From positions 218,402-282,401 of the forward strand of contig NZ_MWLK01000036.1 of the NCBI RefSeq assembly GCF_002198715.1: a stretch of DNA of 64,000 nt, read 5' to 3'. A model generated the notes under the pieces. The model had not been told where the DNA came from. It searched no databases and worked only from the letters and a program-made list of their open reading frames with translations. Positions 47,739 through 57,582 of this stretch are shown in pieces. Position numbers and translations under genes: made by a program. How positions within the stretch are numbered: the first letter of the stretch is position 1; each line of letters begins with the position of its first letter. Source of the DNA: Rhodomicrobium sp. R_RK_3. Its GTDB lineage: Bacteria; Pseudomonadota; Alphaproteobacteria; Rhizobiales; Rhodomicrobiaceae.

Positions 47739-48893
47739 CTAGCCAATGGCGGCCACCTCGCTGCCCTCCTCCTCATCGCCCGATCCGGTCATCCGAATGC
47801 CGATATACCGGATCTTGCCCGCGATCTTGGCCTTCTGCACGCCGAGATCGGTGAGCTGGCGGCTGAAGATCGGCAGGCCGACGGGCTGGCGGCCGCTCTG
47901 CTCGCACCATTCGCAATAATTGTCGTAGAGCGCGAGGGCGGTGACGCTCGCTCCGTCATCCTGGCGGATGCGGTCGCCGAAATAGGCCTCGATGTCGCTC
48001 TTGGGCGCGCCGAGCTGAGCCGGCTGCTGCTGCGGCTGGTGCTGCTGCGGCAACTGATAGGCCGGCGGGATGATCTCCACCACCTTGACCGGCTCGGGCA
48101 GCGGACGGCGGGGGCCTTCATTGATGCGCCAGGTGCTGGTCGAGACATAGAGGCCGAGGCTGGAGCCGAGTTCCACCAGCAGGGTGACGAGGATGGTCAG
48201 CGCCACTTCGACATGGGCGATGTCGAGGCCCGACAGCGTCGAGATGATCGCGGCCTGCGGATCGGCGACCTTCACCGCCGCGCGCCCGTCCATGGTGCCG
48301 AGCTTGCCGCGGATCTCCTCGGCCTGCTTCTGCAGCACGTCATCCTTCTTGGCGGCGGCGAGTTCGGCCTGCAGCTTGTGATAGGACTCGCAGAACTCGC
48401 GGCTCTCTTTCACCGTAGCGTTGACGCAGGCTTCCGATGTCGTCCAGCGCACATTCTGCTTGGCCGCATCGATCTCGGCTTCGACCATGCCGACCGAGCG
48501 GTGCTTGTCCAGCCAGGCCTGCTGCTGGGTAATCTGGTGCAATTGCCCCCGCAGATCTTCGTATTTCTCCGCCTGGATGGTGCGGCCGCCCGTGGTGTCG
48601 GACCGGTTCAGCGCGGCAAAGCCGAGCGCCGAGGTCAGCGCATAGAGAATGCACACGGCCCACAGCGCCGCGCCGCCGAGAGCCTGCGACCAGTTGCGGT
48701 TGCGCCAGGCGGCGAAGATAAAGAACGGCAGCAGCGCCTTGAGCCCGTCGGCCGCAATGCTGGCCGCGCCGAACACATGCGAGTCGAACTGCGTCTTGCC
48801 GAGGCTATAGCCGAATTGCCAATTCATAGCGGCGGAAACGGCCAGCAGCATCAGAGCCGCCGCACATCCGAATGCGCCAAATACATGCCTCAT
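47739..48893 (-). CDS. Polytopic membrane protein with coiled coil and cytoplasmic winged-helix-like end
   Basis: 384 residues, family not named. There are three or four transmembrane helices in residues ~5-105, a long charged coiled coil with Cys residues at ~110-205, another membrane helix at ~228-250 (VEVALTILVTLLVELGSSLGLYV), a Pro/Gln-rich linker (~270-300), and a C-terminal ~70 residues (VTALALYDNYCEWCEQSGRQPVGLPIFSRQLTDLGVQKAKIAGKIRYIGI split across strands) that resembles the small winged helix at the end of D5-type phage/plasmid primase-helicases. AAGGGGG precedes the ATG. It stands alone; no phage genes are nearby. A membrane sensor or scaffold that contacts nucleic acid is only a hypothesis. 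Confidence 0.7.
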   Translation of the reverse strand: MRHVFGAFGCAAALMLLAVSAAMNWQFGYSLGKTQFDSHVFGAASIAADGLKALLPFFIFAAWRNRNWSQALGGAALWAVCILYALTSALGFAALNRSDTTGGRTIQAEKYEDLRGQLHQITQQQAWLDKHRSVGMVEAEIDAAKQNVRWTTSEACVNATVKESREFCESYHKLQAELAAAKKDDVLQKQAEEIRGKLGTMDGRAAVKVADPQAAIISTLSGLDIAHVEVALTILVTLLVELGSSLGLYVSTSTWRINEGPRRPLPEPVKVVEIIPPAYQLPQQHQPQQQPAQLGAPKSDIEAYFGDRIRQDDGASVTALALYDNYCEWCEQSGRQPVGLPIFSRQLTDLGVQKAKIAGKIRYIGIRMTGSGDEEEGSEVAAIG

Positions 48894-49443
48894 AACTGCC
48901 CCCTTAAATCTGTCCTGGCCGCTTCCCCGCGGCTGTCGGCAATCTCAAGGGGCCTCCGGCATGACTCCCCGGCGGCGCGCGCGGGCGGCGCAGCCAGGCG
49001 ACTCGCAAAGAGCCGTCCCATCCAGACAGGCCGGACAGGCTGTACAATCACAAAAATGGCCGTAATCCGCGACCCGATCAGCTCGAAAGCTGTGCGATCC
49101 GTCCCCACGGACCGGACCGGTTCCCGCCGCCACTCCACCGCAAGGAGCGACCGGGCACCAATCCCCGCATCGGGAAGCGAAATTCTGGCCCCCTCAGCGA
49201 TAGATCTACCTGATTCGAAAGCCTAAACGAAAACTTAACGTGCAGCCACCAGGGGTGGTAGCGCCGGTGGAGAAAGTGACTCCATCTTGTGCATTTTTTG
49301 GGGCTAAACTGTTAATAACGATCAACGAAACGCCCCAGGATCTGGTAAGATTAGTCATTCCGGCACATCAGAATGTGGGAGGATGCTCTTGCGTCCTCCG
49401 GAGGATGGACCACCTTTCCAACGGCCATGGAAAAGGAGCCCGT
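48894..49443. other. 550-bp divergent spacer, no convincing gene
   Basis: No frame here looks coding; a 56-codon ORF (49056-49226) lacks similarity and has atypical codons. Around 49378-49405 there are two GGAGGA copies flanking one TCCTCC, so two alternative 6-bp hairpins are possible just before the peptidoglycan-binding-like gene. Confidence 0.4.
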
Positions 49444-50304
49444 ATGCGTCGCTTCATTTTAGCCGCCTTGATCCTGGCGGCTGTCATCGTCTTCCTCTCG
49501 CCTAAACCCCGCCCGGCATTGTCACCCGCCGACCGCATCGCGGTTTCGATCCGCGAGGCCAAGCAAAGCCTGCCCTATTCCATACCGCCCCGCAGCACGC
49601 CGCCGCAGCCCGTCCAGGCCGCGGTGGTGACGGTCGAGCCCGTCGCGGCGCCGGAGAGCGCCCCCGCCGCCCCGGCTCCGGCAGCGGAACCGGCCGGGCA
49701 GCAAGCGGCCGAGACGCCCGCCGCGACCGAAGTGGAAGCGCCGGCGCATGCGCTCTCCTCCGCTAAGGTGGCCGCGCTCGACGCCGCCCGCGCCGACCCG
49801 CCGGTCGCGACAGGCGATCTGGCGTCGGCCGCGCAGCGCGAGTTGACCCGGCTCGGCTGCTACCGGGCAGGCGTCGACGGCGTCTGGGGTCCGCGCAGCC
49901 GCGCGGCGGCGAAGGTGTTCAGCGACCGCGCCAATGGCGACTGGGACGCGACGCCCAGCCGCGAATTGATCTCCGCCCTGCGCGCCGCTCCTGACGGGTT
50001 CTGCAAGGGCGCCGTGGCAGCCGCAAGGAAAGACGCCAAGCCCGCCAAGGCTCCGGAGCCGGGCGGCGATAGCGAGGCCTCCTATCTGCCGCCTTGGATG
50101 CGCGGCGGAAAGGTCGCCAGCAACGAGGCGGGCACGACCGACTCCGACGGCCGGCCGGTAATTTCCGACGCCGTCCGGACCGAGCGCCGCCCCCGCGCCC
50201 GCGCCGAACGCCGCCGCTCCGGCGAGCGCCGCGCCGCCGCCCAGCGTCCGCAGCGAGCGAGGTCAAACAATTGGTGGCAAGGCCCCGAAGGCTGGCGGTG
50301 GTGA
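49444..50304 (+). CDS. Secreted/anchored protein with peptidoglycan-binding-like domain
   Basis: 286 residues from the ATG at 49444 (AAGGAG 5 nt upstream). N-terminal membrane helix or uncleaved signal (RFILAALILAAVIVFLS, residues 3-19), a Pro/Ala/Glu-rich linker (~45-115), then LASAAQRELTRLGCYRAGVDGVWGPRSRAAAKVFSDRAN (in segments ~120-160), the helical repeat of PG-binding-1 proteins with its G-x-D-G-x-x-G core, then a strongly basic Arg-rich end (RPRARAERRRSGERRAAAQR) closing with WWQGPEGWRW. It probably lies at the cell wall. The basic tail is unusual. Confidence 0.7.
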   Translation: MRRFILAALILAAVIVFLSPKPRPALSPADRIAVSIREAKQSLPYSIPPRSTPPQPVQAAVVTVEPVAAPESAPAAPAPAAEPAGQQAAETPAATEVEAPAHALSSAKVAALDAARADPPVATGDLASAAQRELTRLGCYRAGVDGVWGPRSRAAAKVFSDRANGDWDATPSRELISALRAAPDGFCKGAVAAARKDAKPAKAPEPGGDSEASYLPPWMRGGKVASNEAGTTDSDGRPVISDAVRTERRPRARAERRRSGERRAAAQRPQRARSNNWWQGPEGWRW

Positions 50305-50447
50305 CGTCGGGCCGTTGAGGCGAGACGCCGCAGCCGCGGGCAACAGCCGCCTGGCCCCGGCGAAGCCTCCGTTCTTGATGAAAAAACCGTGAGCTTTAGC
50401 GCTGCCCGTACGGTCCGCCTTAGCCCCTGAAGCGGCAATCTAAACCT

Positions 50448-51584
<1,137 letters not shown>

Positions 51585-51618
51585 GGCGTTCGGCCCGGAC
51601 TCTTCCGACTTACAAAAA

Positions 51619-51648
51619 CGTCGCCCCGGCCGTAGAGCCGGGGCGACG
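51619..51648. terminator. Perfect 12-bp hairpin after ilvC (partial interspersed repeat)
   Basis: Arms CGTCGCCCCGGC (51619-51630) and GCCGGGGCGACG (51637-51648) with a 6-nt loop. There is no T tract. The arm sequence equals the terminal block of interspersed repeat copy C, so it is both a likely 3'-end stabiliser or terminator and a fragment (copy D) of that repeat family. Confidence 0.6.
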
Positions 51649-51739
51649 GAGGGATATGGCCCTGCGGCGGGTTCGCTCACAGCCGGGGATAGTCGGCGCG
51701 GTGTCTGGCATTGCGCCTCGCATGTGATATAAGCCGCTG

Positions 51740-52348
51740 ATGGCCATTACACTTCACAGGGGCGATCTTCCCGACGGGCTGAGCTTCGGCGACATCGTTG
51801 CCGTGGACAGCGAGACCATGGGCCTCGACCCGCATCGCGACCGGCTCTGCCTGGTGCAGCTCTCCAGCGGCGACGGCGATGCGCATCTGGTCCAGTTCGG
51901 TCACACCTTCGACGCGCCGAACCTGGTCAAGCTGCTCGCCGATCCGGCCGTGACGAAGCTGTTCCACTATGGCCGCTTCGACATCGCCATGTTCTACCAG
52001 CATCTCGGCGTGCTGACCGAGCCGGTCTATTGCACCAAGATCGCCTCGAAGCTAACCCGCACCTATACCGACCGCCACGGCCTGCGCGATCTCTGCCGCG
52101 AACTGCTCGGCGTCGAGATCTCCAAGCAGCAGCAGACTTCGGATTGGGGCGCGCCCCTGCTCACCGACGAGCAATTGGCCTATGCCGCCTCGGACGTGCT
52201 GCATCTGCACCGGCTGAAGACCATTTTCGACGGCCTGATCGACCGCGAAGGCCGCCGCGACATCGCCGACGCCGCCTTCCGCTTCCTGCCGACCCGCGCC
52301 AAGCTCGATCTGCTCGGCTGGGACACGGAAGAGATTTACGCGCATTAG
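51740..52348 (+). CDS. RNase D-like 3'-5' exonuclease
   Basis: 202 residues: only the DEDDy exonuclease domain, without the HRDC domains of full-length RNase D. Catalytic residues are in VAVDSETMGLD (D, E), LFHYGRFDIAMF (D) and QLAYAASDVLHLHRL (Y-x3-D). This short form is common in alphaproteobacteria and is annotated as ribonuclease D. It trims 3' ends of structured RNAs such as tRNA, which fits the tRNA gene ~200 bp away only by coincidence. Monocistronic. Confidence 0.9.
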   Translation: MAITLHRGDLPDGLSFGDIVAVDSETMGLDPHRDRLCLVQLSSGDGDAHLVQFGHTFDAPNLVKLLADPAVTKLFHYGRFDIAMFYQHLGVLTEPVYCTKIASKLTRTYTDRHGLRDLCRELLGVEISKQQQTSDWGAPLLTDEQLAYAASDVLHLHRLKTIFDGLIDREGRRDIADAAFRFLPTRAKLDLLGWDTEEIYAH

Positions 52349-52547
52349 CGCGGGGCCAAACGGGCCGCGTTGCGGTAGCTGCGGCGCGGACGGAATTCCG
52401 TGCAGCGATTTCCACCTGACATTCTTATGCGACGGGGACGGAGTTTCCGGCCAGGAAGACGCGCGGACGCCCTAGAACTGCCGCGACGCGCGGCGTAGAC
52501 CGCACGAGGCTCGCCAGCCAGAGCGTCGACCTGAATGTCGGATGGAA

Positions 52548-52623
<76 letters not shown>

Positions 52624-52794
52624 TGAGATGGGCTCGGTGGGCGAGCCATCACAGTCCGCGCCGCATGGGCAGCGGAATTGGGCTAAGGGGTAACATGCTT
52701 CTTCGGGAAAATCCAACTCCCTTTTCGGCGGAGGGAGGCGGTCAGCGATATTTCTTTCGGATCCCTCCGATCCGCCACAGCTGCCGTCAGAACC

Positions 52795-53307
52795 TTAAGA
52801 TTTGATCCGCAGCACTTGGCCCGCCACCACCAGTTCGACGCTGTCCACCGCCTCGGCCACCGCCTGATTCAAGCGCCCCTGCTCGTCGCGGAAAGCGCGG
52901 CCGAGCGGGGTTTCCGGCACAAGACCAAGGCCGATTTCGTTCGACACCAGTACCAGTGCCGGCCGCGACGCCGTAACCGCGCGGCAGAGTTCCGCCGTCG
53001 CCTCGCGGACGTCCCGGCCTGCGCCGAACAGGTTCGACAGCCACAAGGTCAGGCAATCGACGACGCAGACGGCCTCGCGCGAGGCAACCGAGCGGATCGC
53101 GCCGGCAAGATCCAGCGGCGCCTCGATGGTCGTCCAGGCGCCGCCGCGCTCGTCCTTGTGCCGGGCGATGCGGTCGGCCATCTCGACGTCCAGCGCCTCG
53201 GCGGTCGCGATGTAATAGCGCTCGGCAAAGCCCTCGCCGATCGCCAGCGCACGGCGGGTCTTGCCCGAACGCGCGCCGCCGAGGACCAGGGTCGACCGCA
53301 CTGTCAC
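52795..53307 (-). CDS. cobU: Adenosylcobinamide kinase / guanylyltransferase
   Basis: 170 residues, also called CobP. Phosphorylates adenosylcobinamide and attaches GMP in cobalamin nucleotide-loop assembly. P-loop LVLGGARSGKTRRA at residues ~7-20; VVDCLTLWLSNL; LVLVSNEIGLGLVPETPLGRAFRD, the family signature. Its start overlaps the cobS stop by 4 bp. Last gene of the minus-strand cobT-cobS-cobU operon. Confidence 0.95.
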   Translation of the reverse strand: MTVRSTLVLGGARSGKTRRALAIGEGFAERYYIATAEALDVEMADRIARHKDERGGAWTTIEAPLDLAGAIRSVASREAVCVVDCLTLWLSNLFGAGRDVREATAELCRAVTASRPALVLVSNEIGLGLVPETPLGRAFRDEQGRLNQAVAEAVDSVELVVAGQVLRIKS

Positions 53308-54092
53308 GGCGTCATCGCGAGCGTCAGGGCGGCGAGCGCGGCAAGCCGGGCGGTCACGGCGGAAGCGCCGAGCACATCGCCGGTGAAGCCGCCGAGGAAA
53401 TACCAGGCCAGCAGCACGACCGACCCGGCGCCCAGCAGGGCTCCCACGATCAGCGCCACCGCCAGCGTGCCGAGCAGCAGCACTGGGATGACGATGGCGA
53501 GCGCGATGCCGCCGAGCAGCGCGCCCTGCCGCAGTGTCCCCATCGACGCGCCGAGTCCGTCGGACCGGGCTGGATCGAGATAGGCGACCGGCAGCGCGAT
53601 GGCGCCGCGCGCCACGGTTTCGGCCGCGATCATCGCGGCCATGACGGCGGCGAGGCCGGCATAATGCTGCAGGCTGACCAGGAACGACGCTTGCAGGCCG
53701 AGCGCCAGCATCAGCGCCAGGGCGCCGAACGTGCCGATGCGGCTGTCGCGCATGATCTCGAGCTTCTCCTCGCGCTCATAGCCGCCGCCGAGGCCATCCC
53801 AGAAATCGCTGAGGCCGTCCTCGTGAAAGCCGCCGCCGGCAATCAGCGCGGCGGTCATGGCCAGGAGGGCGGCGGCTGTTGCGGAGAAGCCCGCCGAGAC
53901 GCTGAGCCAGAGCACGATGGCCGCAGGAATCCCGATCAGCGCGCCGGCGAGCGGATAGGCCCAGAAGGCGGAGCCGATGGTCGCCGCCGAACGGGTCGGG
54001 AAACGGGGCAGCGGATATCTTGTGAGAAGGCCGATGGCGAGGCCGAGTTCCTCGGCGCGGCGGCGGGCAGGTCCAGCAAGAGGGCCGCTCAT
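53304..54092 (-). CDS. cobS: Adenosylcobinamide-GDP ribazoletransferase
   Basis: 262 residues, also called CobV; an integral membrane enzyme that joins alpha-ribazole and AdoCbi-GDP. About six transmembrane helices. The conserved acidic motif GGFHEDGLSDFWDGLGGG (residues ~88-105, D-x-x-D metal site) followed by REEKLEIMRDSRIGTFG is diagnostic. It overlaps cobT and cobU by 4 bp each. Confidence 0.95.
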   Translation of the reverse strand: MSGPLAGPARRRAEELGLAIGLLTRYPLPRFPTRSAATIGSAFWAYPLAGALIGIPAAIVLWLSVSAGFSATAAALLAMTAALIAGGGFHEDGLSDFWDGLGGGYEREEKLEIMRDSRIGTFGALALMLALGLQASFLVSLQHYAGLAAVMAAMIAAETVARGAIALPVAYLDPARSDGLGASMGTLRQGALLGGIALAIVIPVLLLGTLAVALIVGALLGAGSVVLLAWYFLGGFTGDVLGASAVTARLAALAALTLAMTP

Positions 54093-55111
54093 GACGCGAC
54101 ATGATCCCGATTGGCGACGCGCGCTTCGGCGAAGGTCGCCATCTCATTATGGGCGGCGGCGGCGGCGCGGATCAGCGCGATGGCGAGCGTCGCGCCGGTG
54201 CCTTCGCCGAGCCGCATGCCGAGATCGATGAGCGGCGGCAGTCCGAGGGCTTGCAGCAGCCGGATATGGGCGGGCTCGGCGGAGCGGTGGCCGGCGAGGC
54301 AATGGGCAAGGATGGCCGGATTCTGCCGGAACAGCGGAGCGAGGCTTGCGGTCATTACGTAGCCGTCGAGCACCACCGGAATGAGCGCATGGCGGGCCGC
54401 GACCACCGCCCCGGCGATGGCCGCGGTTTCGCGTCCGCCGAAATGGCGCATGATTTCAAGCGCGTCCAGGCCGGTCGCGGCGTGCAGAGCCAGCGCCTCG
54501 TCGATCACCGCCGCCTTATGCAAAACACCTTCGCTCGAAAGCCCAGTGCCCGGTCCCGCCCAGTCGGCGCCGGTGCCGCCCAGCGAGCGGGCGGCCAGCG
54601 CAGCGGCAATGGTCGTATTGCCGATGCCCATTTCGCCGAAGGCCAGGATGTCGGCACGCCCGCGCACGGCGTCCGCCCCCGCATTCAACGCCTCCAGCAG
54701 CTCGGCCTCACTCATCGCGGGGCCACGCGAAATATCCCCGGTCGGCCGTTCAAGTGCCAGCGGTACAACGGAAAATTCGACCGCGCAGGCTTTGGCGATG
54801 GCGTTGATCGCCGCCCCGCCACGCGCGAAATTGGCAATCATCTGCTCCGTCACATCGGCCGGATAGGGGCTGACGCCGCGCTCCGTCACGCCGTGATTTC
54901 CCGCGAACACGATCACCCTGGCCGATGCCGCGCGCGGCTCGGGCGCCTCTCCCCAGCCGGCGAGAAAGACGGCGATCTCCTCCAGGCGGCCGAGCGATCC
55001 GGCCGGTTTCGTCAGCTCGGTCTGCCGGCGGCGGGCGGTCTCGCGCCAGGCTTCGTTGGCGGGTGGAAGGTCGTGCAACGCATCGGAAAAAGCGGCCAAG
55101 CTTGGGTACAT
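54089..55111 (-). CDS. cobT: Nicotinate-nucleotide-dimethylbenzimidazole phosphoribosyltransferase
   Basis: 340 residues. Makes alpha-ribazole phosphate, the lower-ligand nucleotide of B12. The conserved segments FAGNHGVTERGVSPYPADVT, ARGGAAINAIAK, FGEMGIGNTTIAAAL, and GHRSAEPAHIRLLQALGLPPLIDLGMRLGEG (in parts), with the catalytic Glu near the end, are all present. First gene of the minus-strand operon, divergent from the riboswitch-cobW unit; no riboswitch is seen on its own strand. Confidence 0.96.
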   Translation of the reverse strand: MYPSLAAFSDALHDLPPANEAWRETARRRQTELTKPAGSLGRLEEIAVFLAGWGEAPEPRAASARVIVFAGNHGVTERGVSPYPADVTEQMIANFARGGAAINAIAKACAVEFSVVPLALERPTGDISRGPAMSEAELLEALNAGADAVRGRADILAFGEMGIGNTTIAAALAARSLGGTGADWAGPGTGLSSEGVLHKAAVIDEALALHAATGLDALEIMRHFGGRETAAIAGAVVAARHALIPVVLDGYVMTASLAPLFRQNPAILAHCLAGHRSAEPAHIRLLQALGLPPLIDLGMRLGEGTGATLAIALIRAAAAAHNEMATFAEARVANRDHVAS

Positions 55112-55205
55112 CGATGATCACCGCATCAAGGTTAGTCGAACGGGCGAGAGCATAGCGTGTCGCTGCGCGATTGACAGATCAAAACGTCACTCCTACAAAC
55201 GCCAA

Positions 55206-55410
55206 ACCGGTTGCCCATCAAGCGCAAAGCGCTGGGCATGAAAAGGGAACGCGGATCAGGATCACCCCATCCGGGGGTCCAAAACCGCGGCCGCCCCCGC
55301 GACTGTGTGCAGCGAGCGTTTTTTCCGGAATGCCACTGGTTTGAGGCCGAAAGGCTAAGGCTGGGAAGGCGGATGAACGCTGTGACCTGCGAGCCAGGAG
55401 ACCTGCCGGT
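55206..55410 (+). promoter_or_regulatory. Cobalamin riboswitch (B12 element) upstream of cobW
   Basis: The aptamer blocks occur in the right order: P1 strand ACCGG (55206-55210), TGCCC/GGGCA, AAAAGGGAAC, CGCGGCCGCCCCCGCGACTG, GCCACTG, GGGAAGGCG, and the B12 box AGCCAGGAGACCTGCC (55392-55407), closing with CCGGT (55406-55410) that pairs with the first strand. It binds adenosylcobalamin in known members. Orientation is towards cobW, 165 nt downstream. The linker holds an anti-Shine-Dalgarno (listed separately), so control is probably at translation. Confidence 0.93.
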
Positions 55411-55487
55411 CTGTGAGAGAACGTGTTCGGACGGGGTGTTCCGCAGCGCGCTTTCGCGGCCCGGTTTGGCTGCGGTCGTCGCCGATG

Positions 55488-55568
55488 GGCGCCTCCTTTT
55501 GGGAGCTCCGCAATCATGCCTATGTTGCATTGCCGCCACGGCGGGACAGCCATCCGGGCGGAGGCGCC
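55488..55568 (+). promoter_or_regulatory. Putative riboswitch expression platform: cobW SD sequestration
   Basis: GGCGCCTCC (55488-55496) is perfectly complementary to GGAGGCGCC (55560-55568), which contains the GGAGG ribosome-binding site 10 nt before the cobW ATG. The CTCC part of the first segment can alternatively pair with GGAG at 55502-55505 just downstream, which would free the start site. The complementarity is seen; the switching is inferred. Confidence 0.6.
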
Positions 55569-55574
55569 GCGCTC

Positions 55575-56618
55575 ATGACCGGCCGTATCCCCACCACCAT
55601 CATCACCGGCTTTCTCGGCGCCGGGAAGACCACCCTCATCCGCCATCTGCTCGGCAATACCAACGGGCGGCGCATCGCGCTGATCGTCAATGAGTTCGGC
55701 GATGTCGGCGTCGACCGCGATCTGCTGACCGATTGCGGCGAGGAGGCCTGTCGCCCGGAGGACGTGGTCGAGCTGGCGAATGGCTGCATCTGCTGCACCG
55801 TCGCCGATGATTTCATTCCGACCATGACCATGCTGCTCGCCCGCAATCCCGCGCCGGACCATATCGTCATCGAAACCTCGGGGCTCGCACTGCCGCAGCC
55901 GCTGGTGCGGGCGTTCAACTGGCCGGAAGTGCGCGCGAAAGTGACCGTGGACGGCGTCGTCACGGTGATCGATGCGCGCGCCGTCGCCGACGGGCGCTTT
56001 GCCGAGGACGAAGCCGCCATCGCCACGCTGCGCGAGATCGACCCCAATCTGGATCACGACAGCCCGCTGCACGAGCTGTTCGAGGATCAGCTTTCCTGCG
56101 CGGACCTCATCATTCTCAACAAGACCGACCTCGTGGACGCCGACGAACTCGCGCGCGTGACGCAGATCGTCAGCGAGGAAAAGCGCCCCGCCGCGCAGAT
56201 CGTGCGCTCGGTGCGCGGTCGGCTGTCGTCCGACGTGCTGATCGGGCTCGGCATCGGGGCCGAGGACGATGCGGCGAACCGGCTGTCGCATCATGAGCAG
56301 GAAGGCGAGGCGGAGCACGATCACGACGATTTCGAGAGTTTCGTCGTGGCGATGCCGCCGATCGCCGATCCGCGTGGGCTATCGGACAAGCTGATCGAGG
56401 CGGCGGGCGAATTGGCCATTCTGCGCGCGAAAGGCTTCATATCCGTCGAGAACAAGCCGATGCGGCTGGCGGTGCAGAGCGTCGGCTCACGCGTCGACAG
56501 CTATTTCGACCGGCCGCTGCGCGAAGGCGAGCGCGGCAAGGGCCATCTGGTCATCATCGGGCTGAAGGGGCTCGATCGGCAGGCCATCGCGGACAAGCTC
56601 GGAGGCGTCGTTCATTGA
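55575..56618 (+). CDS. cobW: CobW-family metal-chaperone GTPase
   Basis: 347 residues from the ATG at 55575 (GGAGG upstream). G3E P-loop GTPase: TIITGFLGAGKTTLIRHLL (residues ~7-25), the CxCC metal site in ELANGCICCTV, LNKTDL, and a His/Asp-rich loop (HHEQEGEAEHDHDD, ~237-250). C-terminal CobW domain from ~255. It supplies cobalt to the CobNST chelatase in aerobic B12 synthesis. Controlled by the B12 riboswitch. The next gene overlaps its stop by 4 bp. Confidence 0.95.
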   Translation: MTGRIPTTIITGFLGAGKTTLIRHLLGNTNGRRIALIVNEFGDVGVDRDLLTDCGEEACRPEDVVELANGCICCTVADDFIPTMTMLLARNPAPDHIVIETSGLALPQPLVRAFNWPEVRAKVTVDGVVTVIDARAVADGRFAEDEAAIATLREIDPNLDHDSPLHELFEDQLSCADLIILNKTDLVDADELARVTQIVSEEKRPAAQIVRSVRGRLSSDVLIGLGIGAEDDAANRLSHHEQEGEAEHDHDDFESFVVAMPPIADPRGLSDKLIEAAGELAILRAKGFISVENKPMRLAVQSVGSRVDSYFDRPLREGERGKGHLVIIGLKGLDRQAIADKLGGVVH

Positions 56619-57532
56619 GCCTCGCCCCTCCGGCGGACGCGCCTGTCAGCTCAGTGCCGACACCGTGCATCAACGTCTGCAAGATCGACGAGCCGTCCGG
56701 CTTTTGCCTCGGCTGCGCCCGCAGCAAGGACGAGATCGGCGCGTGGCAAAATGCCGGCGCGGATTATAAGCGCGCGGTCTGGGCGATGTTGCCGCCGCGC
56801 CGGGCGGGCCTGCGGCTGACGGCGTACCGGCTGCCATGGTCGCCAGACGAGATCGCCGGGATGATCGAGCGGACGCTGCGGCGGCGCTGGGGGCGATGGA
56901 CGCTCGGCATCGAGGGCGCGTCGGCGAGTTTCGAGATCGGGCCGCAGGAGGATGCGGACATCGTGAGCGGCGCCGGCGCGGTGACCGCGATCACGGCGCG
57001 CGGCGCGCTGCGGCTGGTCCGGCATGAGAAGGTGATCGCCCTCGCGTATGGCAACGCCGCCGATGCCTGCGGGCCGGAGGCGATCGCGCTGGTGATGCCG
57101 CGCGGACGGCTGGATTTACGACGCGGGGACGTGGTGCAGAGCGTCGGGCCGGACACGGCGTCGGTCTGCGAGTCGCATCGGCGGGCTGGGCTGTATGATC
57201 TGGGCGTGGCGGGGAACAGCGCGGCAAGGCTTTGTCTGCGCAGCGCGGATGCGGGCTTTGTCGAGGCGATGAATGCCGGGCTGGGAATGCCCTGGCGGCA
57301 GGCGCTCGACGGCGCGGCGGAGGCACTGACGAACGCCGCAACGCATGTCGTTGTGGAGACCGGGCTCGGCCGCGTCGAGGCTTTTACGTCCGCGATGCCG
57401 GATGCCGCCCGCCTTGCTACCCGCCGCGAAATGCCCGATGGCAGGGCGCTCGACGCAATCTTCGCGCCTTGCGCCATCTTCTACCCGGCCTCGCGCAAAC
57501 CCGCCGCCGCGCTGCTCGACGGGCATTTCTAG
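56615..57532 (+). CDS. DUF1289 protein fused to an unknown C-terminal domain
   Basis: 305 residues from a TTG at 56615 that overlaps the cobW stop, so it is translationally coupled. Residues ~16-60 are a DUF1289 module (PCINVCKIDEPSGFCLGCAR; C-x3-C and C-x2-C, a probable metal or Fe-S site). The remaining ~240 residues (from about AYRLPWSPDEIAGM to the end) form a domain I do not recognise, with Gly/Ala-rich strands and a GLYDLGVAGNSAARLCLRSAD segment. Stand-alone DUF1289 proteins are ~60-80 residues, so this is an unusual long form. Its position between cobW and cobN suggests a role in cobalt or corrin handling. Confidence 0.75.
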   Translation: MSLAPPADAPVSSVPTPCINVCKIDEPSGFCLGCARSKDEIGAWQNAGADYKRAVWAMLPPRRAGLRLTAYRLPWSPDEIAGMIERTLRRRWGRWTLGIEGASASFEIGPQEDADIVSGAGAVTAITARGALRLVRHEKVIALAYGNAADACGPEAIALVMPRGRLDLRRGDVVQSVGPDTASVCESHRRAGLYDLGVAGNSAARLCLRSADAGFVEAMNAGLGMPWRQALDGAAEALTNAATHVVVETGLGRVEAFTSAMPDAARLATRREMPDGRALDAIFAPCAIFYPASRKPAAALLDGHF

Positions 57533-57582
57533 AACAGGATCAGTTGAGATGGACCCAGCCTATCTTGATCCGCTGCCAGACT

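Noticed and set aside
47739-48893. Prophage or plasmid remnant suggested by the primase-like C-terminal segment
   Set aside because: The rest of the protein is a membrane protein, and neither neighbour is mobile-element related.
49056-49226. 56-codon ORF in the divergent spacer before the peptidoglycan-binding-like gene
   Set aside because: Atypical codon use and low-complexity translation; no Shine-Dalgarno.
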